12,345 nucleotides of DNA, taken from Lachnospiraceae bacterium (GTDB lineage: Bacteria > Bacillota > Clostridia > Lachnospirales > Lachnospiraceae). A program made the translations under genes and the position numbers. How positions within the stretch are numbered: the stretch's first letter is position 1; the number at the start of each line of letters is the position of its first letter. The notes beneath the pieces are model-generated. The model made no database searches. It was not told the DNA's origin and saw only the letters and a list, made by a program, of their open reading frames with translations. Below, in pieces: positions 1 through 7,024 of this stretch. The stretch is taken from assembly GCA_900764225.1 (NCBI GenBank), contig CAAFNG010000190.1:1-12345 (forward strand), in the 5' to 3' direction.

Positions 1-1
1 C

Positions 2-169
2 TATCTTACCCTTCGTAAGCTGAAGGAATTCTGGAACCGGATGGAAGCAGGCGGAAGAAAAAGTTTTCGCAGGGAAGAGCTGGATGATGAATTTTATCTC
101 CCCGTGAGAAGTGGGTTTCTGGTACCTTATCTGGAGGGAATCCAGAAAGATCTGCAATTACGGGATTGA
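2..169 (+). CDS. 3' end of an unrecognised protein (partial, 55 residues)
   Basis: Only the frame starting at base 2 is open; the other two + frames hit stops within the first 21 bases. It encodes the last 55 residues of a protein and ends at a TGA at 167-169. The peptide is charged and soluble-looking, with a basic stretch (GGRKSFRREE) followed by acidic residues, and has no membrane segment. I do not recognise the family from this tail. The stop codon lies inside the -35 box of the histidine operon promoter, so this gene abuts the operon but is probably not needed to transcribe it. No terminator is visible between the two, so read-through into hisZ is possible. Confidence 0.6.
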   Translation, partial: YLTLRKLKEFWNRMEAGGRKSFRREELDDEFYLPVRSGFLVPYLEGIQKDLQLRD

Positions 170-194
170 CTTTTGGAAAAGTTTCCTATATAAT
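166..194 (+). promoter_or_regulatory. Sigma-A type promoter of the histidine operon
   Basis: TTGACT at 166-171 (5 of 6 to the -35 consensus) and a perfect TATAAT at 189-194 are separated by exactly 17 bases. The -35 box overlaps the stop codon of the upstream gene. Transcription would start near 201, giving a leader of about 80 bases before hisZ. Confidence 0.75.
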
Positions 195-207
195 CTAATT
201 TAAGTTT

Positions 208-251
208 TTCCTGTGGTAGCATGGTAGCGAACTAAAGTAAACCACATGGAA
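208..251 (+). promoter_or_regulatory. Stem-loop in the hisZ leader
   Basis: Bases 208-217 (TTCCTGTGGT) pair with 241-251 (ACCACATGGAA), giving ten base pairs with one bulged T at 247 and a 23-base loop. No T-run follows, so it is not an intrinsic terminator. It ends 16 bases before the GGAGGA ribosome site at 268-273. It could be a protein-binding or RNA-stability element. I see neither a T-box signature nor a His-rich leader peptide. Confidence 0.4.
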
Positions 252-280
252 TTTCAAAATGTTTTACGGAGGAGATCATC

Positions 281-1402
281 ATGCAGCGTATTTTTCATAC
301 ACCTGAAGGTGTGCGGGACATTTATGGAGAGGAATGCAGCCGCAAGAAACGGCTCCAGAAGGAGCTGCACCAGGTGTTTTCAAGATATGGATATGAAGAT
401 ATAGAGACACCAGGTTTTGAATATTTTGAAGTTTTCAGCAATGAAGTCGGAACGATTCCATCCAAGGATCTTTATAAATTTTTTGACAGAGAGGGTAATA
501 CACTTGTCCTCAGACCGGACTTCACACCGTCTGTTTCCAGAGCGTGTGCAACTTATTTTGATCCGGAGAACGGACCGGTGAGTCTCTGCTATACCGGAAA
601 TACTTTTATCAATAATTCCAGTTACAGAGGTCAGATGAAAGAGAGCACCCAGATGGGTGTGGAACATATCGGCGATGATTCCGCAGCAGCAGATGCAGAG
701 ATTCTTGCCATGACTGTAGAATGTCTGAAGGCAGCAGGCCTTACGGAATTTCAGGTCAGTGTGGGACAGGTAGACTATTACAAGTCTCTTCTTGCTGAGG
801 CTGATCTGGAACCGGAGATGGAAGAACATCTTCGTGAACTGATCTCACAGAAGAATTATTTTGGTGTGGAGGAGCTTCTTAAGGGACAGAATTTAGGTGA
901 GAGCCTTTCCGAAGTTTTTGCAGAGCTTCCACAGATGTTTGGTTCCGCTGAGGTTCTTGAAAAGGCCAGAAAGCTTACCACCAATCCGGAGGCACTGGCA
1001 GCTGTCAAGCGTCTGGAAGAAATCTATGAGATACTGAAGATTTATGGCTGCGAGAAATATATTGCTTTTGATTTCGGTATGCTCAGTAAATTCCGCTATT
1101 ATACAGGAATTATTTTCCAGGCTTATACATATGGAACCGGCGAACCTCTGATCAAAGGTGGTCGTTACAATGAGCTGATGAAGCATTTCGGTAAACCGGC
1201 TTCTTCTATCGGTTTTGCTATTGTGGTGGATAACCTGATGCTTGCGCTTTCCAGACAGAAGATTTCTGTTCCGGCTGAAGGCAAAGCCGTTGTGATCACA
1301 TATGGAAAAGATGAACTGAAGGAAGCCATCGAAGAAGCAATGAAGCTTCGAAGCGAAGGAAAAAATGTGGTATTACGCCAGGCAAAGGAGGAGCAGGACT
1401 GA
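281..1402 (+). CDS. hisZ: ATP phosphoribosyltransferase regulatory subunit HisZ
   Basis: This 373-residue protein is a histidyl-tRNA-synthetase paralogue that works as the partner of short-form HisG in the first step of histidine synthesis. Class II synthetase-like motifs are visible: RPDFTP at 78-83, the [15 protein letters not shown] region at 117-131, [10 protein letters not shown] at 273-282 and GGRYNEL at 293-299. After residue 330 only about 40 residues remain. They resemble the start of an anticodon-binding-type domain ([19 protein letters not shown]), so the full domain of a true HisRS is absent. That, together with hisG immediately downstream, argues for HisZ rather than HisS. The ATG at 281 has a strong GGAGGA site seven bases upstream. 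The TGA stop overlaps the hisG ATG (TGATG), implying translational coupling and a matched subunit ratio. Confidence 0.93.
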   Translation: MQRIFHTPEGVRDIYGEECSRKKRLQKELHQVFSRYGYEDIETPGFEYFEVFSNEVGTIPSKDLYKFFDREGNTLVLRPDFTPSVSRACATYFDPENGPVSLCYTGNTFINNSSYRGQMKESTQMGVEHIGDDSAAADAEILAMTVECLKAAGLTEFQVSVGQVDYYKSLLAEADLEPEMEEHLRELISQKNYFGVEELLKGQNLGESLSEVFAELPQMFGSAEVLEKARKLTTNPEALAAVKRLEEIYEILKIYGCEKYIAFDFGMLSKFRYYTGIIFQAYTYGTGEPLIKGGRYNELMKHFGKPASSIGFAIVVDNLMLALSRQKISVPAEGKAVVITYGKDELKEAIEEAMKLRSEGKNVVLRQAKEEQD

Positions 1403-2040
1403 TGAGATATCTTACATTTGCCCTCACAAAAGGGCGTCTGGCTAATAAGACACTGGATATGTTTGAGAAGATCGGAATCACATGTGAAGAGATGCGCGAC
1501 AAGGATTCCCGTAAGCTTATTTTTACCAACGAGGAACTGAAACTGAAATTTTTCCTTGCAAAAGGACCGGATGTACCAACCTATGTTGAGTATGGTGCAG
1601 CAGATATCGGTATTGTAGGTAAAGATACGATCTTGGAGGAAGGACGTAAACTTTACGAGGTCATGGATCTTGGATTCGGAGCCTGCCGCATGTGTGTATG
1701 CGGACCGGAGAGTGCAAGAGAGGTTCTTAACAACAATCAGCTGATCCGTGTGGCAACCAAATATCCGAACATTGCCAAAGATTATTTCTATAATAAAAAG
1801 CACCAGACTGTTGAGATCATCAAGCTGAACGGTTCCATTGAGCTGGCGCCTATCGTAGGGCTTTCCGAGGTGATCGTGGATATCGTGGAAACAGGAAGTA
1901 CGCTTCGTGAAAATGGTCTGAAGGTTCTGGAAGAGGTCTGCCCGCTGTCTGCACGCATGGTAGTCAACCAGGTGAGCATGAAGATGGAAGATGAGCGTAT
2001 CCGCAAGCTGATCACAGAGCTTCGAAATGTGGTAAAATAA
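1402..2040 (+). CDS. hisG: ATP phosphoribosyltransferase catalytic subunit, short form HisG
   Basis: HisG condenses ATP with PRPP to give N1-(5-phosphoribosyl)-ATP, the committed and feedback-controlled step of histidine synthesis, in the cytoplasm. The 212-residue length is that of the short form. It lacks the C-terminal regulatory domain found in long HisG proteins and needs HisZ. The start [13 protein letters not shown] is typical, [11 protein letters not shown] is at residues 65-75, and the PRPP-binding loop [13 protein letters not shown] covers residues 160-172. The ATG overlaps the hisZ stop by one base. An AAAGGAGGA site inside the end of hisZ lies nine bases upstream of the start. Confidence 0.96.
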   Translation: MRYLTFALTKGRLANKTLDMFEKIGITCEEMRDKDSRKLIFTNEELKLKFFLAKGPDVPTYVEYGAADIGIVGKDTILEEGRKLYEVMDLGFGACRMCVCGPESAREVLNNNQLIRVATKYPNIAKDYFYNKKHQTVEIIKLNGSIELAPIVGLSEVIVDIVETGSTLRENGLKVLEEVCPLSARMVVNQVSMKMEDERIRKLITELRNVVK

Positions 2041-2089
2041 TCTCCTATCATACGGAGGATCAAATACAGAAAGAAGGCAGAGATTTATT

Positions 2090-3400
2090 ATGCGTAAGGT
2101 AAAACTGACCAAAGAATCCACAAAAGATATTCTGGAGAATCTTTTAAAGAGAAGTCCGAATAATTACGGCAAATTTGAAGATGCAGTAGCTGATATCCTC
2201 ACAAAGGTAAGAGCCGAGGGAGATGCAGCACTCTTTGAGTATACAAAAGAGTTTGATAAAGTTGAAGTAACAAAAGAAACGATCCGTGTCACACAGGAGG
2301 AGATCGATGAGGCTTATACTCTGGTTGATCCATCCCTGATCGATGTGATCCGCAAGGCACTTGTCAATATCCGGAGCTTCCATGAGAAACAGCTTCAGAA
2401 CAGCTGGTTTACAAGCACAACAGACGGAACCATGCTTGGACAGAAGGTAACAGCACTGAACCGGGTTGGTGTTTATGTTCCGGGTGGAAAAGCAGTGTAT
2501 CCATCTTCTGTTCTGATGAACATCGTACCGGCCAAAGTGGCAGGTGTTGACCGGATCGTCATGACAACACCTCCTGGAAAAGACGGCAAAGTGAATCCAA
2601 GTACACTGGTAGCTGCCAATGAGGCTGGTGCAGATGAGATCTACAAGGTCGGAGGTGCACAGGCAATCGGTGCGCTTGCATATGGAACGGAGAGCATTCA
2701 GAAAGTTGATAAGATCGTAGGTCCGGGAAATATTTTTGTTGCCCTGGCAAAAAAAGCAGTTTACGGTCACGTAAGCATTGACTCCATTGCAGGTCCAAGT
2801 GAGATTCTGGTTCTTGCAGATGAGACAGCAAATCCGCATTATATTGCAGCGGATCTTCTTTCCCAGGCTGAGCATGATGAGATGGCATCAGCGATCCTGA
2901 TCACCACAAGCGAGGAATTTGCAGATCAGGTAGATGCAGAGGTAAAAGGCTTCGTGGAGAAGCTTTCCCGAAAAGCGATCATCGAGAAATCTCTGGAGAA
3001 TTTCGGATATATCCTGATCGCAGAGGATATGGATGAAGCGATCGAGGCTGCCAATGAGATCGCTTCTGAGCATATGGAGATTGTTACGAAGAATCCATTT
3101 GAGGATATGATGAAGGTACGGAATGCAGGTGCTATTTTTATCGGTCAGTACAGCTCTGAACCGCTGGGAGATTACTTTGCAGGACCGAACCATGTACTTC
3201 CGACCAACGGAACTGCGAAATTTTTCTCCGCACTTTCTGTAGATGATTTTATTAAAAAGTCCAGCATTGTATACTATTCCAGAGAAGCACTGAAAAAGAT
3301 TCACAAGGATATTGTTCAGTTTGCCACATCTGAGCAGCTGACTGCACATGCGAATTCCATTGCTGTTCGTTTCGAGGACGAGGATAAGGAGAACGACTGA
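2090..3400 (+). CDS. hisD: Histidinol dehydrogenase HisD
   Basis: HisD oxidises L-histidinol to L-histidine in two NAD-dependent steps, the last reactions of the pathway. At 436 residues it has the normal family length. The zinc ligands of the E. coli enzyme have visible counterparts: Q259 and H262 in SQAEHDE, D361 in LGDYFAGPNH and H420 in LTAHANS. The catalytic Glu-His pair is E327-H328 in ASEHMEI. The glycine-rich GPGNIFVALAKK segment is at 211-222. It is separated from hisG by 49 bases, the largest gap in the operon, and the start has only a weak ribosome site (AGAAGG at 2072-2077, 12 bases away). A stronger GGAGG lies further upstream at 2054-2058. The ATG at 2090 is chosen because the N-terminus MRKVKLTKES fits the family. 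Confidence 0.96.
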   Translation: MRKVKLTKESTKDILENLLKRSPNNYGKFEDAVADILTKVRAEGDAALFEYTKEFDKVEVTKETIRVTQEEIDEAYTLVDPSLIDVIRKALVNIRSFHEKQLQNSWFTSTTDGTMLGQKVTALNRVGVYVPGGKAVYPSSVLMNIVPAKVAGVDRIVMTTPPGKDGKVNPSTLVAANEAGADEIYKVGGAQAIGALAYGTESIQKVDKIVGPGNIFVALAKKAVYGHVSIDSIAGPSEILVLADETANPHYIAADLLSQAEHDEMASAILITTSEEFADQVDAEVKGFVEKLSRKAIIEKSLENFGYILIAEDMDEAIEAANEIASEHMEIVTKNPFEDMMKVRNAGAIFIGQYSSEPLGDYFAGPNHVLPTNGTAKFFSALSVDDFIKKSSIVYYSREALKKIHKDIVQFATSEQLTAHANSIAVRFEDEDKEND

Positions 3401-3987
3401 TGCCAAGAGAAGCATTGATTGAGAGAAATACAAAAGAAACCCAGATCAGGCTGAAATTAAATATTGACGGAACCGGAACTTCTGACATTGAGACAGGAAT
3501 CGGATTTTTCGATCACATGCTGGATGGTTTTACCCGCCATGGCCTTTATGATCTTGATCTGAAAGTTAACGGAGATCTGCATGTGGACGATCATCATACC
3601 ATAGAGGATACAGGTATTGTTCTTGGAAATGCGATCCGGGAAGCTGTGGGCGATAAAAAAGGTATTAAACGTTACGGCAGCTGTATTCTTCCTATGGATG
3701 AGGTACTGGTACTTTGTGCGGTAGACCTTTCCGGCAGACCGTATCTTGGATGGGATGCTGAATTTTCCACAGAGAAGATGGGAGATATGGCAACGGAGAT
3801 GGTAAAAGAATTCTTCTATGCGGTATCTTACTCTGCTGCTATGAACCTTCATATCAAGGTTCTGTCCGGCGGAAACAGCCATCATGTGGCAGAGGCTATG
3901 TTTAAGAGCTTTGCAAAGGCTCTTGATGCGGCTACACAGTATGATTCCCGAATCACAGATGTACTTTCCACAAAGGGAAGTCTCTGA
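3400..3987 (+). CDS. hisB: Imidazoleglycerol-phosphate dehydratase HisB
   Basis: HisB dehydrates imidazole glycerol phosphate to imidazole acetol phosphate. The 195-residue protein is the monofunctional form, without the N-terminal histidinol-phosphatase domain of the enterobacterial enzyme. Both metal-binding HHxxE motifs are intact: HHTIE at 65-69 and HHVAE at 161-165. The family signatures GIGFFDHML (33-41) and DLSGRPYL (109-116) are also present. The ATG overlaps the hisD stop codon in a TGATG arrangement, so translation is probably coupled. The phosphatase step must come from another gene not seen here. Confidence 0.96.
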   Translation: MPREALIERNTKETQIRLKLNIDGTGTSDIETGIGFFDHMLDGFTRHGLYDLDLKVNGDLHVDDHHTIEDTGIVLGNAIREAVGDKKGIKRYGSCILPMDEVLVLCAVDLSGRPYLGWDAEFSTEKMGDMATEMVKEFFYAVSYSAAMNLHIKVLSGGNSHHVAEAMFKSFAKALDAATQYDSRITDVLSTKGSL

Positions 3988-4002
3988 TACAAAGGAGAGG
4001 TT

Positions 4003-5283
4003 ATGAATAAACAGTTGATTCCCTGCCTGTATCTTCACTCTGAGAAGGCAGTGACAGGATTTGGACAGAGAAATCTTTTCGGCGACGGTGATGTAGAGAC
4101 CCTTGCAAAGTTTTACAGGGATAACGGAGCAGATGAGCTTCTTGTCTTTGACTTTTCTTCGGCAGATGCAGAGCATGATCGTGCCATCGGAAAAATCCGT
4201 GATATCTGTAAAAGTGCGGAGATTCCAGTGATCGCAGCCGGAAATATCAAACGTGTGGAAGATGTAAAGAAACTGATCTATGCAGGATGTGCCCGGGTTG
4301 TTCTGAATTTTTCAAAAGAAAGCAATATTGAACTTCTGGAAGAGGTATCCAGACGTTTCGGAAAAGACCGTATGGTGATCAGCATTTCAGATTTTAAAGA
4401 ATTCACAGAGAATCAACAGCTGATCGAAGAATATGCAGACCGTATCCTGGCACTGGATACACTGCAGGGAGAAATTGCAGCGATCTCAAATATACCGATT
4501 ATTCTTCATACAGATGAAAGCTCCAACGATAAGATCATGAAGCTTCTGGAAGATCTGGCCGTTTCCGGACTCTGCGGTGCATATGTGAGCAGCATGGAAG
4601 TTGATCTCCATGCACTGAAAGAAAGCTGTGAGAAAGCAGGAATCCCGGTCAATACCTTTAAAAGTAATATTGCATGGTCAGACTTCAAGCTGAACAGTGA
4701 TGGAATGGTTCCGGTCATTGTTCAGGATTACCGGACAGATGAAGTACTGATGCTGGCGTACATGAATGAGCTGGCTTTCAATACCACACTGAAGCTTGGG
4801 AAAATGACCTACTGGAGCCGCAGCAGGAATGAACTCTGGACAAAGGGACTGACCTCCGGGCATGTACAGTATGTGAAATCTCTGACTATTGACTGTGATA
4901 ATGACACCATCCTTGCAAAGGTGGATCAGATTGGTGCTGCCTGCCATACCGGAAACCGTACCTGCTTCTTTAAGCCTCTGGTGCAGAAGGAATACAATGA
5001 TACCAATCCTCTTCATGTATTCCAGAAGGTATACGATGTGATCGCAGACCGAAGGGAAAATCCGAAGGAAGGTTCCTATACGAGTTATCTTTTTGACAAG
5101 GGAATCGATAAGATCCTCAAAAAAGTCGGAGAGGAATGCACAGAGATCGTCATTGCGGCTAAGAATCCGGATAAAGAAGAAGTAAAATATGAGATTTCGG
5201 ATTTTCTTTATCATATGATGGTTCTTATGGTAGAAAAGGGCGTCAGCTGGGAAGACATTACCAGCGAGCTTTCCAAGAGATAA
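4003..5283 (+). CDS. hisIE: HisIE: phosphoribosyl-AMP cyclohydrolase / phosphoribosyl-ATP pyrophosphatase with a degenerate HisF-like N-terminal domain
   Basis: This 426-residue protein has three parts. Residues 225-325 are HisI (phosphoribosyl-AMP cyclohydrolase), with the metal-binding DCDND at 297-301 and the cysteines of [10 protein letters not shown] (C314, C321). Residues 336-426 are HisE (phosphoribosyl-ATP pyrophosphatase), with KVGEECTE at 374-381 and [10 protein letters not shown] at 397-406. These carry out steps two and three of the pathway. Residues 1-220 align by eye with HisF: IPCL at 6-9, [24 protein letters not shown], and a C-terminal [16 protein letters not shown]. The first catalytic Asp of HisF is replaced by Tyr10, the second position by Ser129 (D130 is adjacent), and the phosphate-binding GGGI by AGNI. 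I therefore read the barrel as non-catalytic as a HisF. A usual HisIE is about 200 residues, so the extension doubles its size. It starts 15 bases after hisB with an AAAGGAG site at 3991-3997. Confidence 0.9.
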   Translation: MNKQLIPCLYLHSEKAVTGFGQRNLFGDGDVETLAKFYRDNGADELLVFDFSSADAEHDRAIGKIRDICKSAEIPVIAAGNIKRVEDVKKLIYAGCARVVLNFSKESNIELLEEVSRRFGKDRMVISISDFKEFTENQQLIEEYADRILALDTLQGEIAAISNIPIILHTDESSNDKIMKLLEDLAVSGLCGAYVSSMEVDLHALKESCEKAGIPVNTFKSNIAWSDFKLNSDGMVPVIVQDYRTDEVLMLAYMNELAFNTTLKLGKMTYWSRSRNELWTKGLTSGHVQYVKSLTIDCDNDTILAKVDQIGAACHTGNRTCFFKPLVQKEYNDTNPLHVFQKVYDVIADRRENPKEGSYTSYLFDKGIDKILKKVGEECTEIVIAAKNPDKEEVKYEISDFLYHMMVLMVEKGVSWEDITSELSKR

Positions 5284-5340
5284 AAAATGTTCCTTTTAAA
5301 AGTATTTTCGCGAATTCAGAGAAATTCTGGAAGGTTTTCA

Positions 5341-5369
5341 TGTACAAGTTCGGTTAGGCATGATATACT
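5341..5369 (+). promoter_or_regulatory. Extended -10 promoter of the deacylase gene
   Basis: TGATATACT at 5361-5369 is an extended -10 element (TG, one base, then TATACT). A weaker -35 match, TGTACA at 5341-5346 (4 of 6), sits 17 bases upstream of it. It lies about 50 bases before the start codon at 5420, in the 136-base gap after hisIE. No terminator is evident in that gap, so read-through from the histidine operon may add to expression. Confidence 0.5.
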
Positions 5370-5419
5370 TACTCAAAATGAGTGCGGAAATACAGAGATA
5401 AAAGAAAGGAAAACGGCCA

Positions 5420-6379
5420 ATGATCAAAATTGATGACTGGGTGATAGAAAAGGGAGAGAAAGCACAGGGTGAGATCAAAATCACAGGAGGTGGCATGAGC
5501 ATGCCGGCAACTCTGATCTGCGGAGTGGAGGATGGACCGACGATTCTGATCACAGCAGGTGTACATAGTGCGGAATACGTAGGAATTCAGGCTGCCATGG
5601 AACTGGCTAAAGAGTTTCAGCCAGAGGATCTGAAGGGAAATGTGATCGTGATTCCTCTTGTCAATGTCAGCGGATTTGAGCACAGGACCATGAGTATGGT
5701 TTACGAGGATGGCAAGAATCTGAACCGTGTATTCCCGGGAGACCCGAACGGAACAGCTGCTGACCGTATCGCCCATACAATGGTAACGAAGCTTTTTTCT
5801 ATAACAGATTATTATATTGATCTTCACAGTGGTGACGGATATGAACAGCTGCATCCATATGTATATTATGTAGGTGTTGTGGATGATGAAACAGCAGATG
5901 CTTCCCTCCATATGGCAAGACACATTGGCGTGAAATATGTAGTTCGCTCTACAACTGCGACAGGTGGTGCTTACAATTACGCAGCTTCTCTTGGAATCCC
6001 TAGTATTCTCATTGAACGTGGCGGGCAGAGCTATTGGACCTGGGAAGAGGTGGAACAGGATAAGCGGGATGTACGCCATCTGGTGCTTCACCTTCAGGGA
6101 AAAAAATGTCACGGTCTGAAACATTATCGTCAGATGCTTCTTGAGAATGTTGTTTACGAATATGCGCCGTATACCGGATGCTGGTATCCGTCCAAGAAGC
6201 CGGGTGAATATTTCTTCAAGGGAGAAGATTTAGGAGAGCTGAGAGATTATCATGGAAATCTTCTTTATACTTCCATTGCTACTGAGAATGGAGTAGTACT
6301 TTATCAGACAGCAAGTTTAAATATTATCGAGGACGGTCCAATGATCGCATATGCCGCGATCACAGAAACTTTGACCTGA
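5420..6379 (+). CDS. AstE/AspA family zinc deacylase (succinylglutamate desuccinylase / aspartoacylase-like)
   Basis: The 319-residue cytoplasmic protein belongs to the M14-like deacylase family, whose members hydrolyse N-acyl amino acids. The zinc ligands are visible as H49 and E52 in GVHSAE and H136 in DLHSGD. The substrate-binding segment NLNRVFPGDPNGTAADRIA is at 100-118, and E199 in SILIERGG sits where the general base of the family lies. The C-terminal third (about 240-319) is the small beta-rich domain usual in these proteins. No signal peptide or membrane segment is present. Arginine succinyltransferase pathway genes are not nearby, so true succinylglutamate desuccinylase activity is not supported, and the acyl group and amino acid are unknown. 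An AAAGGAAAA-type site precedes the ATG. The gene has its own promoter and terminator, so it appears monocistronic. Confidence 0.85.
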   Translation: MIKIDDWVIEKGEKAQGEIKITGGGMSMPATLICGVEDGPTILITAGVHSAEYVGIQAAMELAKEFQPEDLKGNVIVIPLVNVSGFEHRTMSMVYEDGKNLNRVFPGDPNGTAADRIAHTMVTKLFSITDYYIDLHSGDGYEQLHPYVYYVGVVDDETADASLHMARHIGVKYVVRSTTATGGAYNYAASLGIPSILIERGGQSYWTWEEVEQDKRDVRHLVLHLQGKKCHGLKHYRQMLLENVVYEYAPYTGCWYPSKKPGEYFFKGEDLGELRDYHGNLLYTSIATENGVVLYQTASLNIIEDGPMIAYAAITETLT

Positions 6380-6388
6380 TCTTAACCC

Positions 6389-6450
6389 AAAAACCTATGT
6401 TTAACTTTGAAATTCTGTTAAGAATTGAACGCAGTTAAACATAGGTTTTT
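6389..6450 (+). terminator. Long intrinsic terminator after the deacylase gene
   Basis: Bases 6389-6406 and 6433-6450 form a perfect 18-bp inverted repeat (5' arm AAAAACCTATGTTTAACT). The T-run of the 3' arm continues to 6452. The 26-base loop contains a second hairpin, AATTCT at 6411-6416 with AGAATT at 6421-6426 around GTTA. The 5' arm begins with five A residues, so the structure would also work as a terminator on the minus strand. Confidence 0.88.
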
Positions 6451-6494
6451 TTGCTCAGACAGGATATTTTGTGCAATATACATAATGGGGTATC

Positions 6495-6514
6495 GGTATT
6501 TTATGTAAAATACC
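6495..6514. repeat. 20-bp palindrome upstream of the riboswitch promoter
   Basis: GGTATTTTA at 6495-6503 and TAAAATACC at 6506-6514 are perfect inverted repeats around a central TG. It lies about 75 bases before the -35 box. The size and symmetry suit a dimeric DNA-binding protein, but as RNA it would also fold. No T-run follows, so it is not a terminator. Confidence 0.45.
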
Positions 6515-6531
6515 CAACAGCGTATAGGTAT

Positions 6532-6543
6532 ATTTTCGAAAAT
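6532..6543. repeat. 12-bp perfect palindrome ATTTTCGAAAAT
   Basis: The perfect palindrome ATTTTCGAAAAT lies 46 bases upstream of the putative -35 box. The region is AT-rich, so chance is a serious alternative. It is listed because it follows the 6495-6514 palindrome by only 17 bases. Confidence 0.3.
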
Positions 6544-6588
6544 TCAACGAAAAAGTTAAAAGATTTAAAAAAAATTAACATTTTTCTA

Positions 6589-6617
6589 TAGACAGGAAAC
6601 ATTCTCTATAATATAAT
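6589..6617 (+). promoter_or_regulatory. Sigma-A type promoter of the B12-riboswitch transporter operon
   Basis: TAGACA at 6589-6594 (5 of 6 to consensus) and TATAAT at 6612-6617 are separated by 17 bases. A second TATAAT at 6607-6612 overlaps but would have a 12-base spacer from this -35. Transcription would start near 6624, about 36 bases before the riboswitch aptamer, which fits a riboswitch leader. Confidence 0.6.
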
Positions 6618-6659
6618 AAATCCGTAATTTAATAGCATTTGCTGATTTTTCATATCAGT

Positions 6660-6826
6660 CGTTGCAAGTTCCGCAAGGATTAATAGGGAAACCGGTGTAA
6701 ATCCGGTACGATCCCGTCACTGTAATGGGGAATCCTCAGATGAATGCCACTGACCTGGTGCGCGTAATAGAGCCGGTAAGGTGTCTGAGGGTAAGGAGCC
6801 TTAGTCAGGAGACCTGCTTGCAATTG
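6660..6826 (+). ncRNA. Cobalamin (B12) riboswitch aptamer
   Basis: The conserved core is readable in order. The P1 strand TTGCAAG at 6662-6668 is perfectly complementary to CTTGCAA at 6817-6823. TAATAGGGAA is at 6681-6690. A CCGG hairpin (6692-6705) is followed by CCCGTCACTGTAA at 6713-6725. CCTCAGA at 6734-6740 pairs with TCTGAGG at 6784-6790, and GCCACTG is at 6746-6752. The B12 box AGTCAGGAGACCTGC is at 6803-6817. These are the hallmarks of the adenosylcobalamin-type riboswitch family. Binding of a cobalamin would be expected to switch off the downstream transporter operon. A terminator follows about 45 bases later, pointing to control at transcription elongation. I could not assign the exact L5/L13 kissing partners by eye. 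Confidence 0.95.
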
Positions 6827-6869
6827 TCCAGGAATGATTCTTACGGAAGATAGGAAGCATACTTTTTGT

Positions 6870-6897
6870 GCCCGTTATTTCGTCACGGGCTTTTTTT
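6870..6897 (+). terminator. Riboswitch-controlled intrinsic terminator
   Basis: GCCCGT at 6870-6875 pairs with ACGGGC at 6885-6890 across a nine-base loop and is followed at once by seven T residues. It lies between the B12 aptamer and the first transporter gene, in the position of an expression platform. ACGG at 6843-6846 can pair with CCGT at 6872-6875 and so might contribute to an antiterminator, but that pairing is short and tentative. Confidence 0.82.
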
Positions 6898-7024
6898 GTG
6901 CGTATTTCTTAATTTTTCATGCAAATTCTGCATATTAGAATCCCCTATATTTACTGATCTGATACTTACTTTTCGACAGAACGGCTGTGTTAAAAATCGC
7001 AACAAATGAGGAAAGGAGTAAAAC
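6898..7024 (+). other. Untranslated leader between riboswitch terminator and first permease
   Basis: This stretch of 127 bases holds no open frame of note. A short inverted repeat, ATGCA/TGCAT, lies around 6919-6933. The ribosome site AAAGGAG is at 7012-7018. I see no convincing second promoter, so transcription of the transporter should depend on read-through of the terminator. Confidence 0.4.

Noticed and set aside
201..280. T-box or histidine leader peptide attenuator before hisZ
   Set aside because: There is no T-box core motif, no run of His codons and no terminator hairpin with a T-run in the leader.
281..1402. hisZ as a true histidyl-tRNA synthetase
   Set aside because: The C-terminal anticodon-binding domain is mostly absent, hisG is short-form and overlaps it, and the position in a his operon fits HisZ.
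1165..2121. Long open frame on the minus strand across hisZ/hisG
   Set aside because: It is antisense to genes with clear motifs, has no recognisable domains and no ribosome site; it reflects codon bias of the + strand genes. The same applies to the other minus-strand frames.
5312..5327. Hairpin GAATT/AATTC after hisIE as a terminator
   Set aside because: The stem has only five mostly A-T pairs and no T-run follows directly, so it is not credible as an intrinsic terminator.
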